In this document: one piece after another, positions 6,727 through 7,382 of the stretch | How positions within the stretch are numbered: the first letter of the stretch is position 1 | Layout of the letters: each line of letters starts with the position of its first letter | Origin: Bacteroidaceae bacterium | GTDB taxonomy: Bacteria; Bacteroidota; Bacteroidia; Bacteroidales; Bacteroidaceae | Assembly: GCA_017472905.1 (NCBI GenBank) | Contig: JAFUNW010000063.1 | Coordinates: 1 to 7,382, forward strand | DNA length: 7,382 bases | Direction: 5' to 3' | The notes under the pieces: model-generated | Told to the model about the DNA's origin: nothing | The model's database searches: none | The model's input: only the letters and a program-made list of their open reading frames with translations | Program-made: the position numbers and the translations under genes

Positions 6727-6772
6727 AAAAATAACAATCGCCCCGTTTCCGAAAGGATTTGAGGCGATTGTT
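6727..6772 (-). terminator. Intrinsic terminator after the dapA operon
   Basis: A perfect 10-base-pair stem (AACAATCGCC, GGCGATTGTT) has a 20-base loop that contains a small inner hairpin. On the - strand it is followed by ATTTTT. It lies 28 bases after the stop of the small membrane protein gene and upstream of the purine operon promoter, so it insulates the two - strand operons. Confidence 0.85.
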
Positions 6773-6800
6773 TGGTCATATTCCGATTAGAGAATTTTTT

Positions 6801-6986
6801 TTAGAGGTTGGCAATGAGTTTGCCGATTGTTTTACCCGATTCATACACTAGATTGCAAGTAAAAGCAATCAGGCCGATGGTTATAAAGACCCTGCAAAAA
6901 TCGTTTTTGGAAAGAATCTTTTTTATTTCATTCAACGTTTCGTTCTGTTTGAGCAAAGTCTTTATTCTAGAACAGTCTTCTTTCAT
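6801..6986 (-). CDS. Small single-pass membrane protein, unknown function
   Basis: A 61-residue protein that I do not recognise. Residues 1-29 are charged and probably helical (CSRIKTLLKQNETLNEIKKI). About residues 32-48 form one hydrophobic segment (VFITIGLIAFTCNLVY), followed by a short tail with ESGKTIGKLIANL. The GKT is not a Walker motif because the preceding glycine-rich loop is missing. The gene begins 21 bases after the dapA stop on the same strand and a clear terminator follows it, which supports it as a genuine last gene of the dapA transcript. No Shine-Dalgarno is visible, as is usual here. A chance open frame cannot be excluded, but the hydrophobic segment, the flush operon position and the terminator argue for a real gene. 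Confidence 0.65.
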   Translation of the reverse strand: MKEDCSRIKTLLKQNETLNEIKKILSKNDFCRVFITIGLIAFTCNLVYESGKTIGKLIANL

Positions 6987-7007
6987 CTTAAATGGGTCGT
7001 TTGGGAT

Positions 7008-7382
7008 TTAATATTTGATATGCAATTCCTGCAAAATCTGTCGCATTTTCTCGAATGTGGTAATGCGAGTCGGAACCAATGGCAGACGCAGACGGTTTTC
7101 AATCATCCCCATTGCGTTAAGCATGGCCTTTACGCCGGCCGGATTGCCATCCACGAAAAGCAGACTGAACAGTTCGGTGAAACTGTGGTGGATTTTCAGC
7201 GCATTGGCGTAGTCTCCTTGCAGGGCCAGGCGCGTCATGCGGCTGAACTCTTTCGGGAAAGCATTTCCGATAACGGAGATTACTCCCACAGCTCCTAAGG
7301 TTATGAGGGGGAACGTGATGCCATCGTCTCCGGAAATGACGTCAAAGTTCTCCGGCTTGTTCTTGATGATGTCGTCCATCTG
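7008..7382 (-). CDS. dapA: 4-hydroxy-tetrahydrodipicolinate synthase (C-terminal part)
   Basis: The enzyme condenses pyruvate with aspartate semialdehyde, the first committed step to diaminopimelate and lysine. About 124 C-terminal residues are present. The frame is still open at the window edge (the codon at 7380-7382 is Gln), so the start and the N-terminal part lie outside. The visible part aligns well with E. coli DapA as recalled: ISGDDG, then GVISVIGN, FSRMTRLALQGDY, LFVDGNP and LRLPLVP. The Schiff-base lysine and the catalytic tyrosine lie upstream and cannot be checked, so another member of the DapA/NAL family is formally possible, but the SGDD and LRLP motifs favour DapA. TAA at 7008-7010 ends the gene, and the small membrane protein gene follows. 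Confidence 0.92.
   Translation of the reverse strand, partial: QMDDIIKNKPENFDVISGDDGITFPLITLGAVGVISVIGNAFPKEFSRMTRLALQGDYANALKIHHSFTELFSLLFVDGNPAGVKAMLNAMGMIENRLRLPLVPTRITTFEKMRQILQELHIKY

Noticed and set aside
6924..6960. GKT in the small membrane protein as a nucleotide-binding motif
   Set aside because: The GKT actually lies near the C-terminal tail and lacks the GxxxxGK loop, and the protein is too small for a P-loop domain.

Overview
The window looks like ordinary chromosome of a Bacteroides-type organism (order Bacteroidales). Two promoters match the Bacteroides primary sigma factor pattern (-7 TAnnTTTG, one with a -33 TTTG). Start codons are preceded by A/T-rich leaders with no clear Shine-Dalgarno, and the proteins have Bacteroidota traits, such as a long HtpG with a charged C-terminal insertion and a DUF5020-like beta-barrel. 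No mobile element, CRISPR array or phage gene was seen. Base composition appears uniform by eye.

Left part, + strand (1-3647): the 3' two thirds of clpC (AAA+ unfoldase for ClpP), its intrinsic terminator, then a complete htpG (bacterial Hsp90) with its own terminator. The two proteostasis genes are neighbours but are probably separate transcription units.

Middle (3668-3940): a clear Bacteroides promoter drives two identical tRNA-Arg(ACG) genes 36 bases apart, closed by a strong terminator. Relative to the E. coli isoacceptor (recalled from memory), the tRNA carries two matched tertiary-pair exchanges, A15-U48 and A19-U56.

Right part, - strand (3951-6671): a three-gene purine salvage operon transcribed right to left. 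It encodes an NCS2/AzgA-type purine permease (inner membrane), a DUF5020/Tsx-like predicted outer-membrane barrel, and hypoxanthine phosphoribosyltransferase (cytoplasm). One promoter precedes the permease and one terminator follows hpt. Together the genes could bring a purine across the outer membrane, across the inner membrane, and trap it as a nucleotide. The permease start is best placed at 6621, because the upstream ATG at 6666 lies inside the -7 box.

Far right, - strand (6727-7382): the 3' end of dapA (lysine/diaminopimelate pathway), followed after 21 bases by an unrecognised 61-residue protein with one predicted membrane helix, then a terminator.

No gene-free stretch exceeds 300 bases; the longest interval without a protein gene (3585-4020) holds the tRNAs and their signals. 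Most of the window is well-understood core genome. The points most worth a second look are the tRNA tertiary covariation, the trans-envelope purine operon with its barrel of unknown function, the HtpG insertion and a nearby Glu-to-Ser change, and the small membrane protein after dapA.
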